Positions 45,184-53,989 of a DNA stretch of 64,000 nucleotides are shown piece after piece. A program made the position numbers and the translations under genes. Source of the stretch: Streptomyces bauhiniae (GTDB lineage Bacteria; Actinomycetota; Actinomycetes; Streptomycetales; Streptomycetaceae); contig NZ_SRRT01000005.1 in the NCBI RefSeq assembly GCF_004784475.1, positions 576,973 to 640,972 of the forward strand. The letters run 5' to 3'. The stretch's first letter is position 1. Every line of letters begins with the position of its first letter. Under the pieces are notes generated by a model. That model did not search any database. It worked only from the letters and a program-made list of their open reading frames with translations, and had not been told where the DNA came from.

Positions 45184-46338
45184 ATGGCTGCTCCTGGACA
45201 AGCCGACTCAGGCGGCATGAGGCGGCGCGGACTGCTCAAGGCGGCGTTGCCGCTGGGAGCCGCCGCGACAGCACTCGGCACCGGCCCGGCGATCGCGGCC
45301 GGCAACGCCCCCTCCAGCGCTCCGGCCCGCCACGGCAGGGACCGCATCGACGTGCACTGCCATCTGATCCCGGACTTCTACCGCCGGTCCCTGACGGCGC
45401 ACGGAGTCACCGAGATCGGAGGTGTGCCGGTCCCCGCGTGGAGCCCGACCCTGGCGGTCGACTTCATGAACCGCTACGGCATCCAGACCCAGGTGGTCTC
45501 CGTCTCCGAGCCGGGGGTCACCTACCTGTCCTCCGCGCAGGACCGGGTGGCGATGGCTCAGCGTCTGAACACCTATATGAGCCGGGATCTGGTCCACACC
45601 ACGTCCGCACGCGTGAAGGGCCGCTTCGGCGGCTTCGCCGTCCTGCCGCTGGGCAGCGCCCCGGACGAGCAGGACGTCTCGCACGCCGTCACCGAGGCCG
45701 GGCGGGCCGTGCGCGACCTGAAGCTGGACGGCGTCGGCATCTTCAGCAGCTACGGCGGGACGTACCTGGGCGATCCCGTGTTCGCACCGCTGATGAAGGC
45801 GCTCGACGAACTGGGCGCCATGGTGTTCATCCACCCCGTGACCCCGCAGGGCTACCCGGACCTCGGGCTGCCGCCGTTCCTGTACGAGTTCACGTTCGAC
45901 ACCACCCGCGCACTGGTCAACATGCTCTACAAGGGCGTCTACCAGCGGTACCCGCGCATCCGGTGGCTGGCCGCGCACGCCGGCGGCACCCTGCCGTACA
46001 TCTCCTACCGCACCAGCCTGCTGACCGTGACCCCGGCGGTCGCACAGCAGGTGGGGGCCGCCGGCCTGGACGACAGCAGCCCGCACTTCCGCAAGCTGTT
46101 CTACGACACCGCTCTGTCCCCGGCGCCCCAGGCGATGAAATCCGTGCGGGAGCTGGCCGGCACCGAGCACATCCTCTTCGCCACCGACTGGCCGTTCACC
46201 AGCGCCCTGTTCCCCGCGGCCGGAGACCCCGCACCGCAACTGGACGAGACCTTCTCGTCCGCCGAGCGACTGGCCGTCGAGCGGTCCAACGCGCTGGCTC
46301 AGTTCCCCGCACTGGCCGCCAGGATCGGGGCGGCCTGA
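45184..46338 (+). CDS. Tat-exported amidohydrolase of ACMSD-like family
   Basis: The 384-residue protein begins with a twin-Arg signal (MRRRGLLKAALPLGAAATAL) cleaved near the AIAAGN region. The catalytic domain has the metal motif IDVHCHLIPDFY, then VFIHPV, AAHAGG and FATDWPF, as in the amidohydrolase_2 (PF04909) family. That family includes ACMSD and gamma-resorcylate/dihydroxybenzoate decarboxylases, which remove CO2 from aromatic acids, and some hydrolases. Export by Tat is unusual for such enzymes. A second, unexported homologue is at 50665. The neighbouring meta-cleavage genes suggest it prepares an aromatic acid for ring hydroxylation. The precise reaction is not determinable. Confidence 0.78.
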   Translation: MAAPGQADSGGMRRRGLLKAALPLGAAATALGTGPAIAAGNAPSSAPARHGRDRIDVHCHLIPDFYRRSLTAHGVTEIGGVPVPAWSPTLAVDFMNRYGIQTQVVSVSEPGVTYLSSAQDRVAMAQRLNTYMSRDLVHTTSARVKGRFGGFAVLPLGSAPDEQDVSHAVTEAGRAVRDLKLDGVGIFSSYGGTYLGDPVFAPLMKALDELGAMVFIHPVTPQGYPDLGLPPFLYEFTFDTTRALVNMLYKGVYQRYPRIRWLAAHAGGTLPYISYRTSLLTVTPAVAQQVGAAGLDDSSPHFRKLFYDTALSPAPQAMKSVRELAGTEHILFATDWPFTSALFPAAGDPAPQLDETFSSAERLAVERSNALAQFPALAARIGAA

Positions 46339-46344
46339 CCCGGG

Positions 46345-46374
46345 CCGCGGCCCGGCCGGACTGCCGGGCCGCGG
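46345..46374. terminator. Bidirectional terminator between convergent genes
   Basis: A perfect 12-bp stem, CCGCGGCCCGGC with GCCGGGCCGCGG, has a CGGACT loop. It lies seven bases after the amidohydrolase stop and 20 bases before the end of the converging dioxygenase gene. Confidence 0.8.
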
Positions 46375-46394
46375 CACACGTCATTCCTGTCGCG

Positions 46395-47402
46395 TCAGTC
46401 GTCGGGGATGCCGGCGCCGCTGAGGGCCGGGACGGTTCGCTCCGGGCGGACGAGGGAACGGGCGCCGAGCCGGAACTGGTCGAGCTTGTCGACGATCGTC
46501 TGGCCGACGGGCCGGTGGCCCCAGATGGAGATGCCCTGGTGGGTGGCGGGCTCCCAGGTGCTCTCGTCGATGACGAGGGGGTTCCAGCCGACCTCCCACT
46601 CGAAGCCCGAGGGAGTACGGGCGTAGTAGGAGAGTTCCTTGTCGTTGGTGTGCTGTCCCACCGACAGGGCCATGTCGAAGCCGAGTTCGTGCACGCGCTC
46701 GTAGCTCTGGGCCAGGTCGTCCAGGCTCTCGGCCTGGATGTTGAGGTGCTGGACGCGGGTGCGGACCGGGTCGATCGGCAGGCCGCGGACGGCGGCGATC
46801 GCGATGGAGTGGTGGCGTTCGTTGACGCGCAGAAAGCGGATCTTGAGCTTGACGCCGCTGATCGTCTCGTCGATGTAGTCGGTCAGGCGGGCGTCGAAGA
46901 CCGTGTCGTAGTAGCCGCGCAACAGGGTGGGCCTGGCGGAGGTGATCGCGACATGGCCCATGCCCGAGTCGCCGGTGACCCAGCCGGAGGCGAGCATCCG
47001 CAGCGGCTCAGGGGAGACGACCGGGGTGGTGTAGATCTCCTGCACGATGCCCTTGGGGCCGGGGAAGCGCAGCAGGCGTTCCACGCCGCGCAGGGCCGCC
47101 TCCTCCTCGGAGCCCCGTACGACGGGGACACCATGGGCCCGGATGCGGGCCTCGATCTGCTCGAAGGAGGCGTGGTCGTCGATGTGCCAGCCGATCGCCA
47201 CCACGTCCTCGGCGGGGCCGCGCCGGATCAGGAAGCGGCACTCCTGGTCGTCGAGGCGGAAGCGCATCACGTCGCGGGAGATGTCGTCGTGGTGCATGCC
47301 GATGGCGTCGGTCCCGAACCGGCGCCAGTCGGCGAAGCGGTCGGACTCGATGACGAGGTAGCCGAGGTGGACGGAGCCGAAGACCGAGGGCGTGGTGTTC
47401 AT
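46395..47402 (-). CDS. Type I extradiol ring-cleavage dioxygenase (first copy)
   Basis: The 335-residue two-domain VOC protein is of the size and kind of 2,3-dihydroxybiphenyl 1,2-dioxygenase / HsaC. The C-terminal domain carries the Fe(II) ligands: His in SGMGHVAIT, His in RVQHLNIQ and Glu in GFEWEVGW. It opens a catechol ring between a hydroxylated and an adjacent carbon. ATG 47402 overlaps the stop of the upstream hydrolase gene (ATGA). It is the last gene of the leftward hydroxylase-hydrolase-dioxygenase operon. The catechol substrate is unknown. A second dioxygenase of the same class lies at 53053. Confidence 0.9.
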   Translation of the reverse strand: MNTTPSVFGSVHLGYLVIESDRFADWRRFGTDAIGMHHDDISRDVMRFRLDDQECRFLIRRGPAEDVVAIGWHIDDHASFEQIEARIRAHGVPVVRGSEEEAALRGVERLLRFPGPKGIVQEIYTTPVVSPEPLRMLASGWVTGDSGMGHVAITSARPTLLRGYYDTVFDARLTDYIDETISGVKLKIRFLRVNERHHSIAIAAVRGLPIDPVRTRVQHLNIQAESLDDLAQSYERVHELGFDMALSVGQHTNDKELSYYARTPSGFEWEVGWNPLVIDESTWEPATHQGISIWGHRPVGQTIVDKLDQFRLGARSLVRPERTVPALSGAGIPDD

Positions 47403-48262
47403 CGGCGGCCCGCCAGGAAGCCGGCGCAGAGCTGGTTGAACAGGCCGGCGCGCTCCCACTGCACCCAATGGCCCGTGTTGGCGACCTCGTACAGATCGCA
47501 GTTGGGCATGCGCCCGGCCAGCATCCGGCCACCCGACGGCCGGTTGACCTGGTCCGCGGCGCCCCACAGCACCAGGGTGGGCACACCCAGCCGGTTCAGC
47601 CGCTTGTCGCGGGTGAAGTCCATCTTCCACAGCGCGCGCAGCGACTTCGGGCGCCTGAGCGGCGGGGCGGCGACGACCTCGGGGTCGATGCTGTCCTGGT
47701 AGCGCGCGTCGATGATCGAGTCGGGCACCTGAGCGGCGTTGAAGACCAGGTGGTCGCGGATGAACCTTTCCAGCTTCTGCCGCGACGGCCCGTCCCCCGT
47801 GTAGTAGTTCAGGAGGCTGTTCAGGCCCGGCGTGGGCAGCGCGCGGGTGGTGCCGATGCCGCCGGGGCCCATGAGCACCATGCGGTCGACCCGCTCGGGG
47901 GTGTCCAGCGCGAGGCGCAGGGCGCAGGCACCGCCGTAGGAGTTGCCGACGAAGTGGGCCTTGTCCAGGCCGAGTTGGTCGAGCACGCCGCGGATGCCGG
48001 TGGCCAGGGCGCCGAAGGGGTCGTCGGCGTCGATGCCCTTGCTGCTGCGGCCGTAGCCGGGCAGGTCGGGCACGATGACCCGGAACTCCTTGGCCAACTC
48101 CGCAATGTTCCGGCTGTAGTTGGAGACGCCGGAGGCGCCGGGACCGCCGCCGTGCAACAGCAGGACGGGCGCTCCCTGCCCCGTCTCGGCTACGAAGATC
48201 TGCTTGCCGTCGACGTCGAGCAGACGCTCCCGCATCGCGGGGACTTCGGTGGGTGTGGTCAT
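47399..48262 (-). CDS. Meta-cleavage product hydrolase (alpha/beta hydrolase, first copy)
   Basis: The 287-residue protein hydrolyses the C-C bond of the ring-fission product, releasing 2-hydroxypentadienoate and an acid. It shows LLLHGGGPGASGVSNYSRN (oxyanion hole), nucleophile FVGNSYGG, LVLWGAADQVNRP (catalytic Asp) and ANTGHWVQWE (catalytic His). These match BphD/HsaD/MhpC. ATG 48262 is chosen because it begins MTTPTEVP a few bases after the monooxygenase stop. The order hydroxylase, hydrolase, dioxygenase indicates a single operon that feeds the lower pathway at 41229-44070. Confidence 0.9.
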   Translation of the reverse strand: MTTPTEVPAMRERLLDVDGKQIFVAETGQGAPVLLLHGGGPGASGVSNYSRNIAELAKEFRVIVPDLPGYGRSSKGIDADDPFGALATGIRGVLDQLGLDKAHFVGNSYGGACALRLALDTPERVDRMVLMGPGGIGTTRALPTPGLNSLLNYYTGDGPSRQKLERFIRDHLVFNAAQVPDSIIDARYQDSIDPEVVAAPPLRRPKSLRALWKMDFTRDKRLNRLGVPTLVLWGAADQVNRPSGGRMLAGRMPNCDLYEVANTGHWVQWERAGLFNQLCAGFLAGRR

Positions 48263-48270
48263 GGTGGTCC

Positions 48271-49863
48271 TCACTGAGTGGCGGGCTGCGACGCGGGGGC
48301 GAATCCGGTCGGCGGCGAAGGGAGTTGGGCACCGGCGGGGGCGGCGGCGTATACGTAGGCGTCGGGGCGCAGGACCACGGTGGTGACCCGGTGTCCGGCC
48401 AGCCAGGGCAACAGGACGCCTTCGCTGTCGACGACCGCGCCCTCGGCCGGGCGCCAGCCCACCGGCAGGACGGCCAGCGACTCGACACCGAGGCGCTCCC
48501 ACGCGGGCTGTGTCGTGGGCAGCCCACGGTGCAGCAGCAGCCAGCGGCCGCCGAGCACGTCGTCCAGCCGTACGCGTTCGCCGTCGGGCCCGGTCACCCA
48601 GGGCTGCGGGATCTGGTGTCCGGTCGCCCTGGTGCGGGGGCGGGCCTGCAGGCCGGCGTCGTAGCGGGCCTCGGGAATCCACTTCGAGTCCTGCATCCGG
48701 TCGCCCAGGCCCGGTATGCGGTCCAGGACGCGCACGGCGCCGTTGCGGACGCGGGCGACGGGCAGGCGGCGCTCGGTGATGATCCGGCCGACGAACACCG
48801 CCCGCTTCGTCACCTCCTTGACGTGCGGCTTGCGCTCGGCCTCGTAGCTGTCGAGGACCGTCTCGGGCAGTTCGCCGCGCAGCACGGCGTCGAGTTTCCA
48901 GCAGAGGTTGGCCGCGTCGCGCACGCCGGCGGCCATGCCCTGGCCGATCCACGGCGGCATGGCGTGGGCGGCGTCCCCGGCGAGGAAGACCCGGCCCATG
49001 CGGAAGCGGGTGGCGAAGCGCACATGGTGGCTGTAGACGGTGGCGCGCTGGACTTCGATGCTGTCGCGGGAGATGCCGTACCTGGAGACCAGCCGGTACA
49101 CGGCCTCCTCGGTCGTCAACTGCTTCTCGTCGTCGCCGGGCAGGATCGGGAACTCCCACCGGTGGTGGCCGAGCGGGGTCGGGCAGTCCACGGCCGGACG
49201 GGCCGGGTCGCAGTGGAAGCGCAGCTTGTCGTGGTCCGGCCAGGGCTTGAGCATCTTGGTGTCGATGACCACCCAGCGGTCCTCGTACGTCCGGCCCTCG
49301 TAGCCGATGTTCAACTGGGCGCGGGTGAGGCTGGAGCCCCCGTCGGCCGCGATCACATAGGAGGCGCGCAGCCGGTGAACGGAGTCGTCGGCCGTTCCGA
49401 CCACCGTCAGTTCCACCCCGTCGGCGTCCTGGCGCAGGCGCAGACACTCGTGGCGCAAGAGGATCTTGACGTTCGGGTAGCGGTCGGCACCGTCGCGCAG
49501 GACCTGTTCCAGCGCCGGCTGGTAGATGAACATCTGCGGTGGATGCCCGTGGCCGCGTGGCGTGGGGACCGCGCTGAGGAACGTACGGCCGCCGGCGTCG
49601 ACGAACTCCACCGGCCGCTCGGTCAGCATGTCCCGCTTGAGACGCTCGGCCAGGCCGATCCGCTGCCAGATGCGGACGATCTCCTCGTCGGTGGAGATGG
49701 CCCGTGCGCGCGTGTAGATCTCGGCGTCCCGCTCCAGGACGACGACACGCAGCCCCATCGCACCCAGCAGGTTCGCCGCGGTCACGCCCGTGGGTCCGTA
49801 ACCGATCACCGCCACGTCGTAGGCACTGTCCTCGGTTTCCGCCCCGGCCCTGGTCCCGCTCAT
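48271..49863 (-). CDS. FAD-dependent aromatic hydroxylase, MhpA-like
   Basis: The 530-residue flavoprotein belongs to the single-component FAD aromatic hydroxylases. VAVIGYGPTGVTAANLLG is the FAD-binding GxGxxG, and VIAADGGSS the DG motif. VFLAGDAAHAMPPWIGQGM is the GD motif that contacts FAD ribose, followed by GVRDAANLCWKL. It resembles 3-(3-hydroxyphenyl)propionate hydroxylase and related enzymes that place a second hydroxyl next to a phenol group with NAD(P)H and O2. It is the first gene of the operon and diverges from a TetR gene with a shared palindromic operator. The product would be a catechol for the dioxygenase encoded third. Confidence 0.88.
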   Translation of the reverse strand: MSGTRAGAETEDSAYDVAVIGYGPTGVTAANLLGAMGLRVVVLERDAEIYTRARAISTDEEIVRIWQRIGLAERLKRDMLTERPVEFVDAGGRTFLSAVPTPRGHGHPPQMFIYQPALEQVLRDGADRYPNVKILLRHECLRLRQDADGVELTVVGTADDSVHRLRASYVIAADGGSSLTRAQLNIGYEGRTYEDRWVVIDTKMLKPWPDHDKLRFHCDPARPAVDCPTPLGHHRWEFPILPGDDEKQLTTEEAVYRLVSRYGISRDSIEVQRATVYSHHVRFATRFRMGRVFLAGDAAHAMPPWIGQGMAAGVRDAANLCWKLDAVLRGELPETVLDSYEAERKPHVKEVTKRAVFVGRIITERRLPVARVRNGAVRVLDRIPGLGDRMQDSKWIPEARYDAGLQARPRTRATGHQIPQPWVTGPDGERVRLDDVLGGRWLLLHRGLPTTQPAWERLGVESLAVLPVGWRPAEGAVVDSEGVLLPWLAGHRVTTVVLRPDAYVYAAAPAGAQLPSPPTGFAPASQPATQ

Positions 49864-49903
49864 CAGGCCACCTCACTGTCGATCATGCCGCTCAGCACTT
49901 GCT

Positions 49904-49935
49904 GTAGCGTTCATTCCAATTGGAACGGGTGCTAC
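49904..49935. promoter_or_regulatory. Extended palindrome, probable TetR operator for hydroxylase operon
   Basis: A perfect inner palindrome TTCCAATTGGAA (49914-49925) is centred at 49919.5. GTAGC (49904-49908) and GCTAC (49931-49935) form a second, outer pair with exactly the same centre. It lies between the divergent hydroxylase (start 49863) and TetR (start 50003) genes, the usual place for an autoregulated TetR operator. Confidence 0.7.
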
Positions 49936-50002
49936 GGTAGGCTCGTCGCCGGATACGGTCAAGCAGCCGGTCGAGACGTGCACAACAAGAGGGACACCTG
50001 CC

Positions 50003-50644
50003 ATGACGAAGCCGCAGCCGACCCGCAAGAAGCGCGCGAACGGAGTCGAGTCGCGGCAGCGCATCCTCGACGGCGCCGCGGAGATCGCGGGCGAGCGGGG
50101 GTACGAAGGCACCTCGATCGCGGCCGTCAGCGCCAAGTGCGGACTGCCCGCCAGCTCGATCTACTGGCATTTCAAGGACAAGGACGACCTGATCGCCGCG
50201 GTCATCGAGCGCAGCTTCGAAATCTGGCTCGCCGCCTTCGAGCTTCCGGGCGAAGAGGCGGGAACGCCGCTGGAACGGGTCGTCGCCATGGCGGGGAGCG
50301 TGGCGAAGTCGCTGATCGACGCCCCCGATTTCCTCCGTCTCGGTCTGATGCTCGCGTTGGAGCACCGTCCTGCCGAACCCCGTGGTCGGACGGTGTTCCT
50401 CCAGGTCCGCGACATCGCGCGGGCCAAGATCGCCGAAATGGCCCAGGTACTCTTCCCGGACCTCGACGAGCAGTCCGTGCACACCCTGACGACCTACGCC
50501 GTCGCGGGCGGCGACGGGCTGTTCGTCCAGCGGGAGATCAACGGTGACGATGTCGACCTCGTAGCACTGTTCGAACTGCACGCCGAGCTGGTCTACGAGG
50601 CGGCGACTCGCATGTCGGCAGTGCTTCCCCGCCATACCTCGTAG
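50003..50644 (+). CDS. TetR-family regulator of hydroxylase/amidohydrolase genes
   Basis: The 213-residue protein has an N-terminal TetR helix-turn-helix (RQRILDGAAEIAGERGYEG, then LPASSIYWHFKDKDDLIAA). The C-terminal ligand domain is of the type common in aromatic degradation regulators. It diverges from the FAD hydroxylase operon, with an extended palindrome between. The amidohydrolase gene begins six bases after its stop (20 bases to the preferred start), so it is probably co-transcribed. The likely ligand is the pathway substrate or a CoA derivative; this is inference. Confidence 0.88.
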   Translation: MTKPQPTRKKRANGVESRQRILDGAAEIAGERGYEGTSIAAVSAKCGLPASSIYWHFKDKDDLIAAVIERSFEIWLAAFELPGEEAGTPLERVVAMAGSVAKSLIDAPDFLRLGLMLALEHRPAEPRGRTVFLQVRDIARAKIAEMAQVLFPDLDEQSVHTLTTYAVAGGDGLFVQREINGDDVDLVALFELHAELVYEAATRMSAVLPRHTS

Positions 50645-50664
50645 CCCGCATGAAAGGTCGCTTC

Positions 50665-51714
50665 ATGTCCCCTTCGGCACAGCGCATCGACGTCCACCAG
50701 CACGTGGTGCCCGACTTCTACCGCGACGCGCTCGCCAAGGCCGGCATCGCCGACGCCGGCGGCCGCGCCCTGCCCGACTGGAGCCCTGAGTTCGCCCTGG
50801 AACTGATGGACCTGCTCGGCATCGCCACGTCGGTCGTCTCCGTCTCCACGCCCGGAACCGGCTTCCTCACCGAACCCGCCGAGGCCGCCGACCTGGCCCG
50901 ACGCCTCAACGACCACTCCGCGGCCCTGGCATTCGACCACCCCGGCCGCTTCGGCTTCTTCGCCACGCTGCCGATGCCCGACGCCGACGCATCGGCCGCC
51001 GAGGCAGCGCGCGCACTGGACGACCTGCACGCCGACGGCGTCACGTTGCTCGCCAACAACCGGGGTACCTACCTCGGCGTGGACGGCCAGGATGCGCTGT
51101 GGGAGACACTGAACGAACGCGGCGCGGTGGTCTTCGTGCACCCGGCCGAGCTGCCCGCTCCCCCGGTCGACGGCATTCCCCCCTTCGCCGCCGACTTCCT
51201 TCTGGACACCACCCGCGCCGCCTACCTCCTGGTCCGCAACGGCATACCGCGCCGCTACCCGAAGATCCGGTTCATCCTCAGCCACGCGGGCGGCTTCGTT
51301 CCGTACTCCTCACACCGCATGGCGCTCACCATCGCCGGCGACACCGCGCGCAGCCCGCTGGACGTACTGGACGACTTCCGCTCCTTCTACTTCGACACCG
51401 CGCTGTCCTCCAGCCCCGCCGCGCTGCCCACCCTGCTCGCCTTCGCCCGCCCGGGACACGTTCTCTTCGGCAGCGACTGGCCTTTCGCCCCCACTGCCGC
51501 CGGGCAGTACTTCGCGGGCGGCCTGGACGGCAACGTCGACCCGGACACGCTCAAGGCCGTCGACCGTACCAACGCCGAAGCGCTCTTCCCCCGTCTGGCC
51601 GCCACTCCCCCGACACCGCCTCGCGCCCTGCCGGCCCCGGTGCGCCTGCGCCACGCGGCCCAGCGCACCGCCGCGTCCCTGGTCTTCAAACTCCTGCAGC
51701 CCGGCACCGATTGA
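50665..51714 (+). CDS. Cytoplasmic amidohydrolase, ACMSD-like (second copy)
   Basis: The 349-residue protein is a homologue of the Tat-exported enzyme at 45184 but lacks a signal peptide. Motifs are IDVHQHVVPDFY, VFVHPAELP, LSHAGGFVPYSSH and LFGSDWPFAP, giving the metal and catalytic His/Asp set of the PF04909 amidohydrolases. ATG 50665 has GAAAGG seven bases upstream; ATG 50650 is also possible but lacks a ribosome site. Members decarboxylate or hydrolyse aromatic or unsaturated acids. It is coupled to the TetR gene in front. The exact substrate cannot be stated. Confidence 0.8.
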   Translation: MSPSAQRIDVHQHVVPDFYRDALAKAGIADAGGRALPDWSPEFALELMDLLGIATSVVSVSTPGTGFLTEPAEAADLARRLNDHSAALAFDHPGRFGFFATLPMPDADASAAEAARALDDLHADGVTLLANNRGTYLGVDGQDALWETLNERGAVVFVHPAELPAPPVDGIPPFAADFLLDTTRAAYLLVRNGIPRRYPKIRFILSHAGGFVPYSSHRMALTIAGDTARSPLDVLDDFRSFYFDTALSSSPAALPTLLAFARPGHVLFGSDWPFAPTAAGQYFAGGLDGNVDPDTLKAVDRTNAEALFPRLAATPPTPPRALPAPVRLRHAAQRTAASLVFKLLQPGTD

Positions 51715-51724
51715 GACAGGTTGC

Positions 51725-52284
51725 TCATGTCCACCAGCCCTCACCAGGATCAGCAGTGAGAGGTTGTTCGGTCCAGATCGTCTTTCCGCTCCGGGTGTAG
51801 CGGCTGCCCCAGCGGGTGGTGAGCTGGGCGATGAGGAACAGGCCCCGGCCGCCTTCGTCGGACCAGCGGGCCCGGCGCAGCCGTGGCTGAGTGTTGCTGG
51901 GGTCGTTGCCCCCAGGGCCCGCATCATCGCCCGGTCGGTGTCCTCCCGCTCGGTCCGCCGAGCGTCCTCCGCCAGGACCGACCAGCCCGCCCGGCCCTCC
52001 CGGGGACATAGTTGGCGCACGCGTAGCGCGACCCTCACCTCGTGGCCGTCCTGGTGACGCAGGGCGAGAACGCCGTCTCGGCCTTGGCCGGTCTCAGGCC
52101 GGTCGCGCCCGGCCGGCGCCGCTTCGCGGTGCCGACGCGTGGTCAGCAGTTCCACCCACGGTGTACCGCAGACTTCCTTCGCCGGGTATCCGAGGAGGGC
52201 TTCCGCCTCCGCACTCCACAGTTGGACGAGGCCCACCCGGTCCACCCAGGCGGTGGCGGGACAGGGCTCTGCCACGAGAAGCAT
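51725..52284 (-). pseudogene. Remnant of PAS / HATPase regulatory protein
   Basis: Reading leftward from 52284, a PAS-like domain is visible (VGLVQLWSAEAEALLGYPA, HQDGHEVRVALRVR, GWSVLAEDARRTERED). At about 51910 the frame breaks, and the C-terminal end of a GHKL ATPase appears in another frame (SDEGGRGLFLIAQLTTRWG, then GKTIWTEQPL). The long region usually between (GAF/SpoIIE phosphatase and most of the ATPase) is missing. It is a deletion product of a Streptomyces anti-sigma/PP2C-type regulator and is not expected to function. Confidence 0.6.
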
Positions 52285-52287
52285 TCG

Positions 52288-52947
52288 TCACGGCGTCGGG
52301 TGCGCTCCGGCCGCCTCCCGGGTCTCGCGAACAGCCCGCGCGACCTGGTGATGCAGAGCGTCCGCCAGCATGTCCGACAGCCCCTGGAAGTCCCAGTCGT
52401 CACCTGCCGCCACCCCGATGAAAACGCCGTCGGAGGCGGCCAGCGCGAACTGTGCGAGGCGGCGGGCCAGGCCCTCGTCCCGGGCGGTCACCTCGCCGGG
52501 GAGGACGTCGGTCCACCAGCGGACCAGCACGTCCAGCATGCGGCGTCGGATCTCCAGGAACCGCTGTCGCGCCGCCGAATCGGCCATGCGCCGCTCCAGC
52601 GACAACAGCAGCCCCAGCCGCCAGAACCCGTGGCTGAAGCCGTCGGCGGTCAGACGGTCGCGCATGAAGTCGATGAGGCGCCGCTCCGAGGAGGGGCCCG
52701 AATCGGCAGCCCAGCCGGTCTGCCGGGCCCATTCCTCGAAGCTCTGCTCGATGAGCGCCGCGAAGAGGCTGTCCTTGTTGTCGAAGTGCCAGTAGACGGA
52801 GCCCGACGGCAGCCCGGACCGCTTGGTGACCAGAGCGATGGTGGTGCCTTCGTAGCCGCGCTCCGCCGCCAGTTCGAGGGTCGCTTCCAGAATGCGACGC
52901 CGGGTCTCTTCGCTCTGCCGGTGCTGCACGCCGGCCTTCTTTGCCAT
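52288..52947 (-). CDS. TetR-family regulator, probably of the two-component hydroxylase operon
   Basis: The 219-residue protein has a TetR helix-turn-helix (TRRRILEATLELAAERGYEG, then LPSGSVYWHFDNKDSLFAA) closely similar in style to the regulator at 50003. A helical ligand domain follows. It is divergent from the dioxygenase-reductase-hydrolase-monooxygenase operon starting at 53053 across a 105-bp gap with a palindrome. The simplest reading is a ligand-responsive repressor of that operon and of itself. No unusual feature is visible. Confidence 0.87.
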   Translation of the reverse strand: MAKKAGVQHRQSEETRRRILEATLELAAERGYEGTTIALVTKRSGLPSGSVYWHFDNKDSLFAALIEQSFEEWARQTGWAADSGPSSERRLIDFMRDRLTADGFSHGFWRLGLLLSLERRMADSAARQRFLEIRRRMLDVLVRWWTDVLPGEVTARDEGLARRLAQFALAASDGVFIGVAAGDDWDFQGLSDMLADALHHQVARAVRETREAAGAHPTP

Positions 52948-52984
52948 GGCCCCTTGCTACCACACGCCGTCGGAGTTACCGTTT

Positions 52985-53023
52985 CGAGCATTCCTAGAAC
53001 GTGCAATCTAGATTAAGCGCTCG
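52985..53023. promoter_or_regulatory. Palindromic elements in TetR/dioxygenase divergent promoter
   Basis: AATCTAGATT (53005-53014) is a perfect palindrome. An outer CGAGC (52985-52989) and GCTCG (53019-53023) pair brackets it and a related CCTAG. This is a candidate operator for the TetR at 52288-52947, but the symmetry centres do not coincide, so confidence is modest. Confidence 0.4.
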
Positions 53024-53052
53024 TCACCAAGCTCATCGATCGGCAGGTCACC

Positions 53053-53961
53053 GTGATCCAGTCACTCGCCTACCTGGGCATCACCACCCCCTCATACGAG
53101 CAGTGGGCCACCTTCGGACCCGACATCCTGGGTCTGGAACTCGCCCCTCGGCGCGAGGACGGCACCGTCCTGCTGCGCATGGACGACGCCGCCTGGCGTC
53201 TCGCCCTGCATCCCGGCGAGAAGGACGACGTCGCCTACATCGGATGGAACGTTCCCGACGAGCAGAGCGCCCGCGTGATGGCGAAGCGGCTGGCCGATCA
53301 CGGCGTGGAGGTCACGGACGGCACACCGGAACTGGCCGGCGAGCGTGCGGTGGAGAACCTGCTGTGGTTCACCGACCCGTTCGGTCTGCGGCACGAGCTG
53401 TCCTGGGGCCGCGACCACCGTCCCGCCACCTTCCGGCCCGGCCGGCCGCTGAGCGGCTTCAGGACCGGGGAGCAGGGCATGGGGCACGTCGTACTGCTCG
53501 TGCCGGACCTGGCCCGGGCCGACGCCTTCTTCAGCGGGGTGCTCGGCTTCAAGCTGTCCGACCGGATCGTCATCGACGGCAAGCTGCAGATCCGCTTCTA
53601 CCACGTCAACGGTCGCCACCACACGCTCGCCATCGGCGAAGTGCCCGGAGTGACCGGCTTGCAGCACCTGATGCTGGAGGTCGACTCCATCGACGACGTC
53701 GGCAACGCGCTGGACCTGTGCGAGCGCAATGACGTGCCCCTCGCCCTGACTCTGGGCCGCCACGTGAACGACCTGATGACCTCCTTCTACCTCCACACAC
53801 CGGCCGCCTTCCAGATCGAGTACGGCTGGGGCGGCATCGCGGTGGACGACCTCACCTGGGAGTCGCGGACCTTCGACCGGTTCAGCATCTGGGGGCACCA
53901 CCAGCCCGAGTCGTCCAAGGCACTGCCGCCCGCCCTCATCACCCGGATCGAACAGGCGTGA
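53053..53961 (+). CDS. Type I extradiol ring-cleavage dioxygenase (second copy)
   Basis: The 302-residue VOC protein starts at GTG 53053. Iron ligands are His in QGMGHVVLLVP, His in GLQHLMLEV and Glu in FQIEYGWGG. It is a two-domain extradiol dioxygenase of the HsaC/BphC kind, shorter than the copy at 46395 and clearly diverged from it. It is first in an operon with a flavin reductase, a hydrolase and an HsaA-like monooxygenase. That is the same set of activities as the hsaA-D steroid B/A-ring module and similar phenol pathways. No other steroid genes are in the window, so the substrate remains open. Confidence 0.9.
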   Translation: MIQSLAYLGITTPSYEQWATFGPDILGLELAPRREDGTVLLRMDDAAWRLALHPGEKDDVAYIGWNVPDEQSARVMAKRLADHGVEVTDGTPELAGERAVENLLWFTDPFGLRHELSWGRDHRPATFRPGRPLSGFRTGEQGMGHVVLLVPDLARADAFFSGVLGFKLSDRIVIDGKLQIRFYHVNGRHHTLAIGEVPGVTGLQHLMLEVDSIDDVGNALDLCERNDVPLALTLGRHVNDLMTSFYLHTPAAFQIEYGWGGIAVDDLTWESRTFDRFSIWGHHQPESSKALPPALITRIEQA

Positions 53962-53989
53962 GCCCGGTGCCCCCCGGAAAGGACCCGCG

